NCBI RefSeq assembly: GCF_001625305.1
Contig: NW_017802713.1
Coordinates: 334,931 to 398,930 of the forward strand
Source of the DNA: Branchiostoma belcheri
Lineage: Eukaryota > Chordata > Leptocardii > Amphioxiformes > Branchiostomatidae
Reading direction: 5' to 3'
Length of the DNA: 64,000 bases
Both the position numbers and the translations under genes were made by a program. Shown piece after piece: positions 51,017-64,000 of this stretch. Every line of letters begins with the position of its first letter. Positions within the stretch are counted from its first letter, which is position 1. Below the pieces are notes generated by a model that saw nothing but the letters and a program-made list of their open reading frames with translations, was not told the DNA's origin and searched no databases.

Positions 51017-53552
51017 TGGCAGACCTTCTGAATACATGTGTATAGTATTGATGTATTTGCAGGACTCGAAATTCGAAATTTGGGGAAAAGGTGCAACCTA
51101 AAAAATTGGGTGCCCAAAAAAAATTTTGGGTACACCATATGAAATAGAATATCTACTGTAGAATGTCAACAAAAACTAATCATGTTTTATTTCTAAAGAA
51201 CAGTACTGCAATTTTAATTTAATTAGGTTTTAATTAGGTCAAAGGCCCTTGACTTTTTTTGCGCTGTGGTTGCATAGGTACTTTCACATTCATTGCATTT
51301 TGCTGCAGCGTGATGTGTTGCACGAGAAGTCGTGCATATACAGGGCACTTTATTGGTGATACTGTATGTGCAACCCATATATATATATATATATGGGCTC
51401 CGCATGACAAGGGTTTTAACAGTAGCAGCATAGTCTTATCTCATGAAACTTTCATCTGCACCTCCTGTGAGTACATTTCTCACAAAATACATTAAAAAAT
51501 GTAATATCATATACTGCTACGGGGTAGACACTAGTCCAGTTCTACTGAAGAACTGGCCCAAGGCAGTTGAAAATTAATAATAGTTGCACCATGTAATGTA
51601 AGACAAGTAAAAGTAGCAACTGCTTTATGTTGTTGTTGCACAGCAAGTGAGCTGAATTGTCTGTTGAGGACATGTGCAATGATGTAAGGTGTATTCATGG
51701 ATTTGTGGGAAAGTTAACTTTAATCATGACAATTTAAATTTTACATAATCATGACAATGTAAAGTTTACATTCTAACAGTAGAATACATCAGGGGCATAT
51801 AGTACAATAATGTGGGGGCCTATATCTTGCTCTGACCTTACATACACATTCTACATGTTGTTTCTGTTGAAAACATCTGAATTCAATGACATTATACAAT
51901 GCATACCATGCTTGGAATATACAGTATAGTGTATATTAGAGATACACCATGTACTTTCAGCATACACCTTGTAGCATTAGTATTACAATCATGTGAAACT
52001 GACATAGCAATAAGAAAGTAATTACAAGTGGTAATTTGTTTTTTTTATTGATACACAAGTAGATCATGCAATGAAAGTTCAATGTTATTTATTAACTTCA
52101 AGTCTAACATTGTATGTTTGGTCATGATATTTTGACCATCTGACTTTTTATGGGTTCACCACACCACGAAGTGGTGGTGAACCCATATTGCTTTTTCTGA
52201 TGTTTCTTCTCCTCCTCCTCCTTCTCCTCCTGCCATTTTTTAAATGGATTCAGCTTCTCCATTTTAGGGCCTAAGGTCCTGAAATTTGGTATGGAGGTAC
52301 AGTGGGCAAATACCCCTAGGCGTTTTTTAAATTTTTGTGATACAGGCTTTTAGAATGGTTTTATTTGAGTTTTTTGGCTGTGTTATAGCAAATGTATTAC
52401 TGTGTTAGTGTGCCGTGTTTACCACGTCTGGGCATGAGTCATCACAATGGAATGCAGGGCATCAACCAATAGGCATGCAGCTTTCCTCTTGCTGATTGGC
52501 TGTTCGGATTTAACTTGATTAACACCTGCACAGAGCATTTTCACCTGCACAGAGCATTTCTTGCAGATTGGCTGTTGGGATTTAACTTGATTAACACCTG
52601 CACAGAGCATTTCCATACTGACAGTATGTCTTTATTCAAGTGTTTTGGTAGGTATTTCAAGCTTTTCTGCTCCAGCATTGGAATGCGGGGCATGAACGTT
52701 TTTTTATTTATTTTGAAAATCAACAGTTTGCATTATGCAATTAAAAATCCTAACCAATAAAGTAGGGAATAGCTATCCAACTGTTGTTTTAGTTGTATGT
52801 TACTTCATATTATAGTTATATCAATGTAAATCATTGTTTTCCCTTGTGTTTCTCATTCTTTCCCTGCCATGTCGTAAAATGTGGTAAACCCATCGCTGTA
52901 TTTGCTCCAAAGCAAATATTGGCCTTTCTAGTTGCTTATTACCGTTACAGTATTGTGTAGTATTTTCAAGACAATGTATAATTTAAACTGCACTTAGTAA
53001 CCAAACGCTTAGAGGTTTAAACATCAGCTGACACCCCTTACCGTCACGTACCTCCACAAAAACATGGCTCTGTTTGTCTATTTATACTACTCACCTCTCA
53101 AGGATATCACCATAATAAAATCACGTCATGCCTCTGTGATTATGTACTCGTTTTGTGCATCTATGGATCTCTGAACAACTTTGTATAGCCAGCTCTCATA
53201 TGTACATGTGAACAGTCAACATTTAACAGAAACAAACAAAAACAAACTGTGTTTCCTTGGAAATGATGTAAACAGTACAAAAGCTAATGAATCTGCAAAC
53301 AGATCAACATCCATAAACTGTTTAATCATTGTGTCCTTAAGGTTAGTTTTTGGTGCATCAATTTGTTTACACATATCATTTTCACCTGGATCCATCCCAA
53401 AACATCCCACCCTTAAGGAGTAAACGTGTGCTGTGTTCCTGGTATAAAACCAGGCCTGGTCAGTATGCAGACCATTCTTGTGACTACAGACAACCCTGCT
53501 TCTATAGCTATCGTTACGTGTGTCACTGTGGACCTTTCAACAATTTTCCAAG
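51017..53552. other. Intergenic, BTB-ZF 3' side to the CUB gene
   Basis: No gene supported. Contains a CAGGGCTCG-family fragment (about 51063-51135), an AT dinucleotide run (about 51379-51396) and the Helitron-like element at 52150-52931. The BTB-ZF 3' UTR occupies the left part. Confidence 0.6.
52150..52931. mobile_element. Helitron-like non-autonomous element
   Basis: Begins with a strong hairpin (ATGGGTTCACCAC ... GTGGTGAACCCAT, 52150-52186), followed by a pyrimidine-rich CTCCTCCTCC stretch, and ends GGCCTTTCTAG followed by T. The CTAG|T end after a short palindromic segment (GCTCCAAAGC) fits Helitron-type termini (inference). An internal direct duplication around TTAACTTGATTAACACCTGC lies at about 52495-52610. 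Confidence 0.5.
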
Positions 53553-56500
53553 ATGATGTGGATGAAAGTCTGTATCGTACTGTTGAGCTGTGCTGTACTT
53601 TCTCACGGTAGGTACTAGTTTTCTTGTCTTTTTCAAAACTTCTTCCATAGTTTATATGGGACATTTAGTTTCCTAGAGAATTTGTCACTTTTCTTTGCAG
53701 TTTTTGATAGCGCTTAACTTTTGCTATTAGTGTGTGATTGTAAATTTGACGAATGGAATACTAAACTAAATGTCACCTAAATGTGTAGTCTGGAACTTGA
53801 TGTTTTGATTCCTTATGCTTGCAGTCATGTCAGTTGTAACTAGTATATGATTAGAGTTTCGTTGTGCCAACTTAATTTTCTTTGAAATTCGTATTTCGAC
53901 AAAAAACTCCCTCAAAGGCTATAAATAAGGGTCCGAAAACGGGCATAACCCTTGTTGGAGAGTACGTTTTTGTCCAAGCAGATACTCGGAGCAAAATTGT
54001 GACATCCTCAAATTTCTCCTTTTGAAACGTCATCAGGTGACTGTGGAGGGACAGTGACAGGTACGGAGGGGACTATCTCGTCCCCAGGGTACCCAGCGTC
54101 CTACCCTGGGAACCTGCACTGCACCTGGACGCTACCATCCCGCGGGGGGAGCCTGACTCTCACGTTCTCAGACTTCCAGCTGGAGAGACCGTTCGGCCTG
54201 TTCGCTTCCCAGTGTAACTATGACTACGTAGAGGTCCTAGATGGTGACTCTTTGGTCGGTAAGAACACTTCAGCATAGTTCTCTCTTTTATCTTAGTAAC
54301 GTTGAAAAAAGCTTTAAAGTCCTTCCCGCACCACGTGGTGCATAGGGCGTCGCCAATCTCCGGTTCAATAGCCCTTGGGCCACACAGTAGTGCAATCGCT
54401 AGATGAGGGGGCTAGTCCACTGGTAGTGGTGTGTGTTTAACTCCCATACTCCTTCCCAAATGCTGAGTGCTAAGCAGAGACTAAAGTGGTGTGTACCTTT
54501 TTTTTTTTTGGTGCAAGGCGAATACTCTACCCACTTAGCCAGAATGGACAAAAATTTTCCAAAGAGTTGTGGAGGATATTTTCCCAAATTTAACTATATT
54601 GTAGCTTTTTTTGTCTTTCCGATACGCCCCTTGGTCTACTTCCTCAACGAAGTATTTCTGCTGTGTGTCACTTCACAAAGTAAACGCTCACACACCTTAG
54701 CTTTTCCTCGCGCAAATATTTTCGAGACGGGGGCGGGAAAACACCAGGTGGGGCGATTCTCACTGCCCGGATAGACAAGGGGGGGTGGACTGATGAGTCA
54801 CTGAGTCGGGCCGTGAGGGCAGGGTAGGGGCAATCTAGAAATTGTGGAAGACCAAGAAATTCGCAAGAAGGTAACAAAATTATATACAAAAAAACATTGA
54901 AGAAACGATTTTTTTTATCCGGAAATGCTTTGGTCACGTTTTTAGACCTTTCAACGTTGAGAGCTTTTTGAATACACTCGTTTTGAAATATAGAATATGA
55001 GACCTTTTAATGCCCATATACGGTTATTAAAAAAAAAATCTTCGTGCAAAACTGGGAAAATGATTTTAACTGATTATATCTTTAGCGAGATCAAACGCGT
55101 ACATTAGCCGGGCTGCTAGAATTAGAAATGACTTAGTCGTCTGTTTTACAGAGTTTAGAATGTATTCATACAAGACCATCGTTTCACATGAAAAACATTC
55201 TTCTGCATTGACCTACACGTAACCTGACGATTGTTTGTTTGTTTGTTTGTTTGTTTACTTATTACCTTCGCCAAGAATTGGAGAAGGTTATGTTTTCCTG
55301 GCCGTGTGTCTGTCTGCCTGTCTGTCTGTCAACAGCATAACTCGAGAAAGCTTAGATGGATTATCTTGATATTTGGTAGGTGGGTAGGTCTTGATGAGAG
55401 CTCGAACTGATTAGATTTTGGGCCCCCTGGCGGCTTGTCATGGTACTGCAGCTGAACTTCCGGTTTTGATATCTCATGATCTAGACAAGCTAGGGTGACG
55501 AAATTTGGATGGCAGGTAGCTCTTGTGCTGGGGAAGAAGTGACGTGAGTTTGGGCCCCCTAGCAGCTTGCTCTGGAACTACAGGGGGGTTTAAGGGACAA
55601 ATGTTTAAAGGAGGATAACTCAAGAACCGATTGATGGATCATCATGATTTTTGGTATGTAGGTAGCTTGAGTAATGCTTGACATAATGATATTACAATTA
55701 TGCAAATATGGATGTAATTTGCATAATTAATGAGGAAATTCTATTAATCAGCTGCATTCCATGATAGGAAGTTCAAGCTTGCGACATATGTTATTAACAA
55801 CGAGAGAAACACAGGCAGATATCGATTATGCAAATGAAGACTTAATTTACATAATTAATGAGAAAATGTTACAATTGCATAGTGGTAACTGCCTGGAATT
55901 TTATACTTGGGGTGTTTGAAGTTTAGTGAAGGTGAACATAATTTAACATAACTTATTCAAATAAGGACCTCATTTGCATAATATACTAGTATGAGGAAAT
56001 GCTATAATGGCATTCTTTGTTAAAATAAGACTGTTGGTGGAGATTATGATCAACAGATATAATTCATGCAATTGCGGATCCTATTTGCATAATCAGGGGG
56101 ATTAATACATTGTATATAAGTTCTTATTCATAAAAGTTAACATCATTTGGCGAAGGTATACGTATGAGATCGTGGAACTCTAGTTACCTTCGCCAAGAAG
56201 GTTATGTTTTCAGGGGCGTTCGTGTATGTGTGTGTGTGTGTCAACACGATAACTTGAGAAGGCCTTGATGGATTGTCTTGATACTTGGTAGATGGGTAGG
56301 TCTTGATGAGACCTCAAAATGATTAGATTTTGGACCCCCTAGCGGCTTGTTATGGTACTGCAGCTGAACTTCCGATTTTGATATCTCAAGATCCAGACAT
56401 GCTATGGTGATGAAATTTAGATGGTACGTAGCTCTTGTGCTAGGGAAGAAGTGACGTGAGTTTAGGCCCCCTAGCGGCTTGCTCTAGAACTGCAGGGGGG

Positions 56501-59083
56501 TTTAAAGGACAAATGTTTAAAGGAGGATAACTCAAGAACCGATTGATGGATCATCGTGATTTTTGGTATGTAGGTAGCTCAAGTGATGCTTGACATAATG
56601 ATATTACAATTATGCGAATATTGATGTAATTTGCATAATTAATGAGGAAATTCTATAAATCTGCTGCATTCCATGATAGGAAGTTCAAGCTTGTAACATA
56701 TGTTATTAAGAACGAGATAAACACAGGCAAATATTGATTATGCAAATGAAGACTTAATTTGCATAATTAATGAGAAAATGTTATAATTGCGTAGTGGTAA
56801 CTGCCTGGAATTTCATACTTGGGGTGTTTGAAAGTTAAGTGAAGGTGAACATAATTAAACATAACTTATTCAAATAAGGACCACATTTGCATAATTTATG
56901 AGAAAATGGCATTCTTTGTTAAGATAAAACTGTCTTCTGGTGGAGAATATGATCAACAGACATGCAATTGAGGATCCTATTTGCATAATCAGGGTGATTA
57001 GTATATTTTTTATTCATAAAGGCTAACATCATTTGGCGAAGGTATGAGATCGTGGAACTCTAGTTTATAATATAATCCAAGTAATGAAATAAACATCAAG
57101 ATATGCAGGCAATATAAAAAGCCGTTATGGCCTGTCCGGGATCTTCCCCGACAACATCAATTGTATTCTGGTTCATGTTTTCAAAATTTCATCCCTAGGG
57201 AGATGGTGTGGCGAGGACAACCCGGGCACGTTCACGTTTGAGCGGAGGACGGCGCGGGTGCGCCTGGTGTCGGACCCCAGCATCTCACGGCGGGGATTCA
57301 GCCTGCAGTGGACCCTCGACGGCGTGGCGCCACCTTGCGGCGGAGTCATGGACGGCACATTCGGAGAGATAACTACTCCACGGTACCTGTTCTTCCACTG
57401 CTTTAGATTTTAGCCCATTGACGTTACAAAAATGTAATGAAAGCACCATGATCAATGGACAAAAATGACCAGGCGCTACTTTGTAATAGAGACAGAATGC
57501 ATGCATATACAGTGTCATTGTTCTGAGTGTCATACTTTTTTCCAACGTTCTATAGGACCCTTTTGTTCATTGGCCGCTAGGAGGTCACACGTTTGCGTTT
57601 AAAATTCATTAGATGCATGTGAATGAATAGCGTATTAAAAATAGTACATAACAGCTATAAGATATAAGCTGAATTAGGTACTATTTGCCATATCATAAAA
57701 CATCATGAGAATAGAGGCACTGTGAATACGAGCGATCGCCATGACGTCACGTGTCTTCAAATGATTTTCACATATACGATGTGAAAAAAACAGCGATCTC
57801 TCGTATACGTACGTATGTATACCAAGGACAATATTATATACCAACCATTGTCATCATCCATCACCTGTCCCTTTATCTTCCCCAGCTATCCGTTGAACTA
57901 CCCCAGTTCCCAGACCTGCACGTGGACCATCCCGGCACAGGGAGGACAGATCATCGCCAGGTTTCTGGATTTCGTTCTGGAGAAAGGGAATTCCTGTCAA
58001 TACGACTACCTGGAGATCGCAATCGGTGACGAGGCACCAAGTACGTAATATATCATCTCAGACAATTTAAGACTTCCAGGACGGAAGTATTGTTTTCGGT
58101 CACGTTTGTTTGTGTCGAGTCCGCTTTGGGACATGTGTTTCATTGGAGGGATAGGGTCGTGAACTCCGTGTGACCTTGGGGTGTCACATATGATGTTGTT
58201 TGGAGCCATGTGGGACTTCGAGAAATTTGACTGATATGTTGCAATCGTTGGAAGTTACGTCATACAATCGTATGAGTAGTAATCCATTGCGATGTCATCC
58301 GATAGAGCATTTCTCTTTGATAATACAGTACAGTTCCAAAACATTCATGATATATTAACCAATATAACCCTGGAAGTCTTTCTGGTAGCTTTTGATGTTA
58401 CCTCATATATATGGCTTCTAGATAATAGACGTTTCTGAGACCGTTTGTACTGTGTATTCCCGTAACGCTAACTATATTACATCATACATAATATGCGTCT
58501 TTTGTGTCAAAACAGGGCGCCATTGTGGGGACGATTTTCCACCGGAAATCACATCGTATTCTGACGTCACTCTACATTTTGTCAGCGACGCAAACAAAGA
58601 AGAGAAGGGATTTCAGCTGTTTTACAGGTGAGGTCAACTAGACAACGATGTGTTTATCAAATCAGACACACGAACCCACAGCTCAGGTACCCAAAACAAT
58701 ACTTCCGTAGACTGAGTAAAGAGACCCGTTCTACACAACCAAGACTTTTAGTCAACCGACGTTTCGGTGACCGTCTGTCACCTTCTTCAGGGAAATTCTG
58801 ACTGGTTCACATTGCACTGCAGCACAGGTGTAGCTGCTATAGATGCATTCCGTACCCGGAAATATAAACGCCACAAATGTAATTAATACAAATGTATACA
58901 TGTACTTGGCACAATATAGTTACATACAATGCATAGACAATCCTGTCACTGTTGGTTTGTTCTCATATTGTATGTTCCACATTTGTCCACAGTATCCAGC
59001 CTGTGTCAAACGGCGGCGCGGCGGGGGGCGACTCAGACTCTCCACATACCCCGTCTCCGACTGCTGATGCGGATCAGTCATAA
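53553..59083 (+). CDS. Secreted protein with two CUB domains
   Basis: Six exons join in phase to 272 codons: 53553-53607, 54037-54258, 57199-57382, 57886-58040, 58516-58627, 58993-59083. The first exon is a signal peptide (MMWMKVCIVLLSCAVLSHG). CUB 1 spans about residues 20-133 (CGGTVTGTEGTISSPGYP, CNYDYVEVLDG, GRWCGED) and CUB 2 about 137-243 (CGGVMDGTFGEITTPRYP, CQYDYLEIAIGD, HCGDDFP). The tail is short and rich in Gly, Ser, Pro and Asp. No membrane segment is present, so the product is probably extracellular. CUB domains bind proteins or glycans, often with calcium (YDYxE motifs are present). No protease domain is attached. I cannot name an orthologue. Confidence 0.92.
54313..54541 (-). 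mobile_element. tRNA-derived SINE, inverted copy
   Basis: Reverse-orientation copy of 13058-13345: on the minus strand the A-box-like GGGTAGAGTATTCGCC leads directly into a poly-A run and the shared body and tail. The B-box segment is deleted. It lies in intron 2 of the CUB gene. Confidence 0.75.
55262..56183. mobile_element. Helentron/Helitron-like element, tandem copy 1
   Basis: Begins TTACCTTCGCCAAGAA and ends TTGGCGAAGG...GATCGTGGAACTCTAG. Start and end carry short subterminal inverted repeats (CCTTCGCCAA/TTGGCGAAGG). It is followed without spacer by the start of copy 2. No open frame of note; it contains several ATTTGCATAAT blocks. Confidence 0.6.
56184..57063. mobile_element. Helentron/Helitron-like element, tandem copy 2
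   Basis: Head-to-tail repeat of 55262-56183 with many substitutions and small indels (TGTGTG instead of TGTCTG runs). It ends with the same GATCGTGGAACTCTAG followed by TT. It is in intron 2 of the CUB gene. Confidence 0.6.
58708..58850. repeat. Fragment of the 63330-63624 inverted-repeat family
   Basis: Shares GTTTCGGTGACCGTCTGTCA and GACTGGTTCACATTGCA with the element in the ABCC intron. Only one arm is present. It lies in the last intron of the CUB gene. Confidence 0.65.
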
Positions 59084-59844
59084 ACGGTTAACTGTTAACA
59101 GTCTGAATATAAACTGGACGGTGGAATCAGTCTATTGAGGGATATTGCAGATTTGCTGACACCTGTTTGGCAAATAGTAGCCAACCTTGTCTAACTTATT
59201 TCGTCACTTACAAAACGTTTTTTTTTTAACATACAAAAGGCTATAACCAGTATTCTCAATTCCCCGATTACACTCCCCTCCCTAATTATTTGTTGATCAT
59301 TATCAACTATTGAATGAAGTGATTCTCTATTTGGGGATTAAGTGTACGTATACATTTTAAGCACGTTATCGGGGCCAGCCGTAACAATAGAAAAGTCTGT
59401 CGAGTTCTTGCTAATCGTTCCACTCAGCAGTCGTTTAGGGTTCATATGGTGGCGGGGGCTCCTCTTCTTTTGGTATTGCTGCACTGTATGGGGGAGCTGT
59501 AGGCACCTATATCATAAAAGTGGAAAACAATAAACAATAAATAAAGAAATATTGAGGTTTATTGGGGAAAAAACTCTCCTTTAGCTGCCCACCCAACGGT
59601 GGCAGCTATTCTTCCAGGAGAGGGTACATAAGACATAACAATACATCACATACAATTACATATACATTTACATTACATAGTTATTTTCAAAGAAACAAAT
59701 AAATGTGTAACATCGTATGTGCACATCTTTAGAACATTTCATACGTAAGTTGACGTTGTAGGCACCGTAAAGCTAAGCATGACGAATACTAAAACCTATA
59801 TATAGCTATTCAAATTTCATTAAGATTGTTACTTGAATACTTAC
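59084..59844. other. Intergenic, 3' of the CUB gene
   Basis: Contains the CUB gene 3' UTR, possible polyadenylation hexamers AATAAA near 59530-59545, and nothing else I can identify. Confidence 0.55.
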
Positions 59845-60031
59845 CGGCGCGTACTGGTAGGCAGTGCCGGGGACTCGGACGTACTGCAGAGCAGGTCTCT
59901 CCCCCGGACTGGCTCCCACCGGAACTGTTGTACCTGTTATTCTTTCGTACACCGCCTGGCGTCGCTTTATCAAACAGCACCGACAGACAAGCACTATGAC
60001 CTGAACTGCTATCAAAACGACGACTATGGGT
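59845..60031 (-). CDS. Single exon of an unidentified membrane protein
   Basis: A 187-base open segment with acceptor TTTTTTCAG before 60031 and donor GTAAGT after 59845. The frame reads PIVVVLIAVQVIVLVCRCC, a membrane helix, then basic LIKRRQ and a Tyr/Pro-containing cytoplasmic-like stretch (ALQYVRVPGTAYQYAP). The Cys-rich juxtamembrane end recalls Shisa-like proteins, but the extracellular part would lie in or beyond the assembly gap, so identity is unknown. No downstream exon was recognised. Confidence 0.5.
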
Positions 60032-60078
60032 CTGAAAAAAAATAGTAAAACGAAAAAGAAGAGGAAATTTTTTCGTTC

Positions 60079-60588
60079 NNNNNNNNNNNNNNNNNNNNNN
60101 NNNNNNNNNNNNNNNNNNNNNNNNNNNNNNNNNNNNNNNNNNNNNNNNNNNNNNNNNNNNNNNNNNNNNNNNNNNNNNNNNNNNNNNNNNNNNNNNNNNN
60201 NNNNNNNNNNNNNNNNNNNNNNNNNNNNNNNNNNNNNNNNNNNNNNNNNNNNNNNNNNNNNNNNNNNNNNNNNNNNNNNNNNNNNNNNNNNNNNNNNNNN
60301 NNNNNNNNNNNNNNNNNNNNNNNNNNNNNNNNNNNNNNNNNNNNNNNNNNNNNNNNNNNNNNNNNNNNNNNNNNNNNNNNNNNNNNNNNNNNNNNNNNNN
60401 NNNNNNNNNNNNNNNNNNNNNNNNNNNNNNNNNNNNNNNNNNNNNNNNNNNNNNNNNNNNNNNNNNNNNNNNNNNNNNNNNNNNNNNNNNNNNNNNNNNN
60501 NNNNNNNNNNNNNNNNNNNNNNNNNNNNNNNNNNNNNNNNNNNNNNNNNNNNNNNNNNNNNNNNNNNNNNNNNNNNNNNNNNNNNNNN
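60079..60588. other. Assembly gap (510 N)
   Basis: Run of N just upstream, in transcription direction, of the membrane-protein exon; further exons of that gene may be missing here. Confidence 0.99.
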
Positions 60589-60879
60589 ATCGCTTCGGTG
60601 CGTGCATGTAGCCGTCCACTTGTTGAACGAGAGATCCCGAGTCCTGAAAGTATGGCGTGTTTCTCGAAATACGAGAGTTTAGAATCTCAACTTGACCTTT
60701 GAAATTTGGATAGCGACTTGGACTTTAACCAGATACAGACGCCCCTGTATAAATATACTCTTGGCTGCATTACCTTGCGTGGCAAGTATTTCACATGATT
60801 GTGCAACGTTAAGACATTTTCAGCTAACATTACATGATGTGTGAACATTACGTACTATATACGTTACCTAACGATACGT

Positions 60880-61281
60880 TAGGCCATGTTGATTTGATTA
60901 TATGGATGACATCCTCCGGGAGCGCCAAAACTGATGCGCGCGTGCGAATAAAAAAAAGTTTTGCAAAAAAAAGAAAAGTTCTTTTCATTATGAAATCTAC
61001 GTGGTCATGAGGGTTGAGCATATGGCACAGAATATGTTTTGGCGAATAATCTAGTCTTTAGGTTCATTTCTTTACAATTTCGTCTTTTTTCGTTTGATTT
61101 TGGCATTCTACGACATTGGTAAAGTTTTTATTAATTTTTTGTAACTTATGGTATATTTTTGCTCATTTTGCAACTGTTTTGTACGATTTACAGTATGGTT
61201 GAAAACTTTTTTTTTTTGGAAACGGCCGAAAATTCATGCGCGCGCGGATGTCATCCATATAATCAAATCAACATGGCCTTA
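60880..61281. mobile_element. MITE of the GGCC-TIR family (copy C)
   Basis: Left end TTAGGCCATGTTGATTTGAT and right end ATCAAATCAACATGGCCTTA are inverted. Subterminal GATGACATCC/GGATGTCATCC and GCGCGCG segments also pair and are shared with copy A. Confidence 0.85.
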
Positions 61282-63027
61282 CCTAAAAGAAAACCCCTAC
61301 CAGTTGAGTGATGGCAGTCATTGACCATGTAACCACCCGACTCAGGTCAGGTACCGTCCTTGGTCAGTGTTTGTCTGTTGGCATGTTTGTTTGATCGCTC
61401 AAACTTTCGACCTGTAAACTATGACGCATAGAGTCTGACTCCTTCTGTACATCAACAAACAAACAACAGCGTTTACGAAAACATACCCTACTCTTTGGAT
61501 GAAGTTACACGCTCGCTCACCTTTAAAAGTTGATAAACAAGTTCGAACTATAGCTAGTTGAGCAAAGGTAAGCTATAATGCTCCATGCCTCTTTGGTCCC
61601 GCTAAACAATGGGGATCTATAGCGATTCATATCATAAAACGCTGCAATCATATTTTCAACTGCTAGTAAGCGCTTCTGTACCGCTCGAAGTCTGTGGCCA
61701 TAAAAAGGCAACTTTGAAACAAGAAGATTACTCGTGGTATTCCCCTAGTAGTCACGATGTCACAGAAATTTAATGTTGCTGTCATTTAGATATAGCACAT
61801 CGTATTCTACATCTGATGATGTATTTATTGCCAAAAATGATAATACACAAATGTCATGTATTAAACATAGCATCAATAGTACATACTTGTACAGCAAGGA
61901 CTGTGTTGTGTGACCACAATTTGGACCTCATATAACACTGGTTGTCACCTTACTATTTTCAATACAGATCCACCGAACTGTGTCCACATTAATGTAATAT
62001 ATAAATCAGTTTCAAAACTGTATACCTTTCATTCTTATTCATAACCTTGTTAATCAACGTAACAGCAAACTAAAACAAACTAAAACACCGTTTACATAAA
62101 TACTACATGGTGAAGCCCACTAACTTAGAACCTCTTTTATGTTTTGTAGCACCATCTAAGAATTGTGGGCAACAAACATTCTTATCTTATCTTATCTTAT
62201 ACTAAGATAGGATACTAGATACATGTACTAGATCATCTCATGGAAAATAGTTTTTTCCAAAAACTCAAGGAGTGACATCATTCCATGTACAACATCCTCC
62301 AATCCTGTCCATGCCAAACAGAAAGCAGGAATTTATCATTTGACACACCAGGAGCTACAGATGGGCACACTGACAGTAAAAGGAAAATCCTTCCTTGACT
62401 TATGTAAGACGTTTATAGGTCGTCATGATAGAAATTAAAAACATGACATGAACTGTTTTCAAGTCATGTCAGTACTATCTCTATTAGAAATGCTGTCAAT
62501 ACAGAAGTAAGGACCATATACATGTATAAAATGTAAATCAAAGAACAAGAGATAGGATCAAAAAAACAAATTTAGAGGTAGTCTGGTATTATTGCATCTT
62601 TGGACAAACATCACAAATATATATGTCATTTTTTGCATATATATCCATAACTTAAAACTCTTCAAATATGTTTTGAATGAGAAATACACAATCATAGCTT
62701 CCTTCCATGAAACCAGCAACAATGTTCATTGAAAATTAGTTCCAATCTTAATTAAAATACTTTCTAGAGTTCCTAAAACAAAGTTTACGATAATGTCATG
62801 ATTATTGCTTTCCTTCAAGATGCAGCTTTGCATCAGCATAGATAATTGCCTGGTCCAATAAAACAAGGCACTAAAACATGACACTAAAACAAGGTACTAT
62901 ATAATTGTACCATTCTACACCATGAAGAAGGCACAGTGACACAGTCATCAATTTATTTTCTACTTCATGAAATATGTATTCAATTTGTTTGTGAAAACAG
63001 CTGTTCAGTGTTTTGCAACACCATAAT
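61282..63027. other. Intergenic, 3' of the ABCC gene
   Basis: AT-rich with no supported gene; a short CTTAT pentanucleotide run lies near 62183-62200. The 3' UTR of the ABCC-like gene occupies the right end. Confidence 0.55.

Positions 63028-64000
<973 letters not shown>

Noticed and set aside
59810-60682. Long open frames spanning the N run
   Set aside because: They exist only because N codons are not read as stops.

Overview
The window is animal nuclear DNA: introns with consensus GT...AG borders, large introns full of short inverted-repeat transposons and microsatellites, two assembly gaps, and chordate-type gene families (BTB-Kelch, BTB zinc finger, GAP1-type RasGAP, CUB, C-type and SUEL lectins, MRP/ABCC). 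Lineage-expanded lectins, single GAP1 and BTB-ZF genes with short exons, and the repeat styles fit an invertebrate deuterostome, most likely amphioxus (Branchiostoma). That taxonomic call is inference; no marker gene proves it. All exon models were built by eye from splice sites, reading phase and family knowledge.

Layout, left to right. (1) 84-2765, minus strand: the 5' part of a JmjC-domain protein with a signal peptide, running off the left edge. (2) 2766-8600: transposon-rich DNA enclosing an inverted, convergent pair of intronless short-chain dehydrogenase genes (4998-5795 plus; 7205-7999 minus) whose duplicated arms include the upstream region; a third upstream copy lies at 8411-8590. 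(3) 8592-9898: a low-complexity element with terminal inverted repeats, interrupted by an assembly gap. (4) 11145-16465, minus: a complete seven-exon gene for a 622-residue type II membrane protein with a hexapeptide-repeat cytoplasmic tail, one transmembrane helix, a stalk encoded by a 21-bp minisatellite, a SUEL/galactose-binding lectin domain and a C-type lectin domain. (5) 17789-20348, minus: a BTB-BACK-Kelch gene with a single coding exon and a noncoding first exon. (6) 22491-44513, minus: a complete 25-exon GAP1-family RasGAP (RASA2/RASA3 type, 843 residues). (7) 44830-51016, plus: a BTB/six-C2H2-finger factor (656 residues), head-to-head with the RasGAP gene. (8) 53553-59083, plus: a secreted two-CUB protein of 272 residues. 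(9) 59845-60031, minus: one exon of an unidentified membrane protein beside a 510-base gap. (10) 63028-64000, minus: the last three exons of an ABCC/MRP4-like transporter, running off the right edge.

The genes do not form a pathway or operon. The most unusual items are the SUEL + C-type lectin membrane receptor with its minisatellite-encoded stalk; the duplicated intronless SDR genes, which carry the Tyr-x6-Lys active-site spacing of FabL/FabI-type enoyl reductases; a phase-preserving 66-nt candidate cassette exon in the RasGAP PH domain and a splice donor inside a GT microsatellite in the same gene; a BTB-ZF intron carrying decayed tandem copies of the end of a zinc-finger exon; and several mobile-element families, two with clean target-site duplications.
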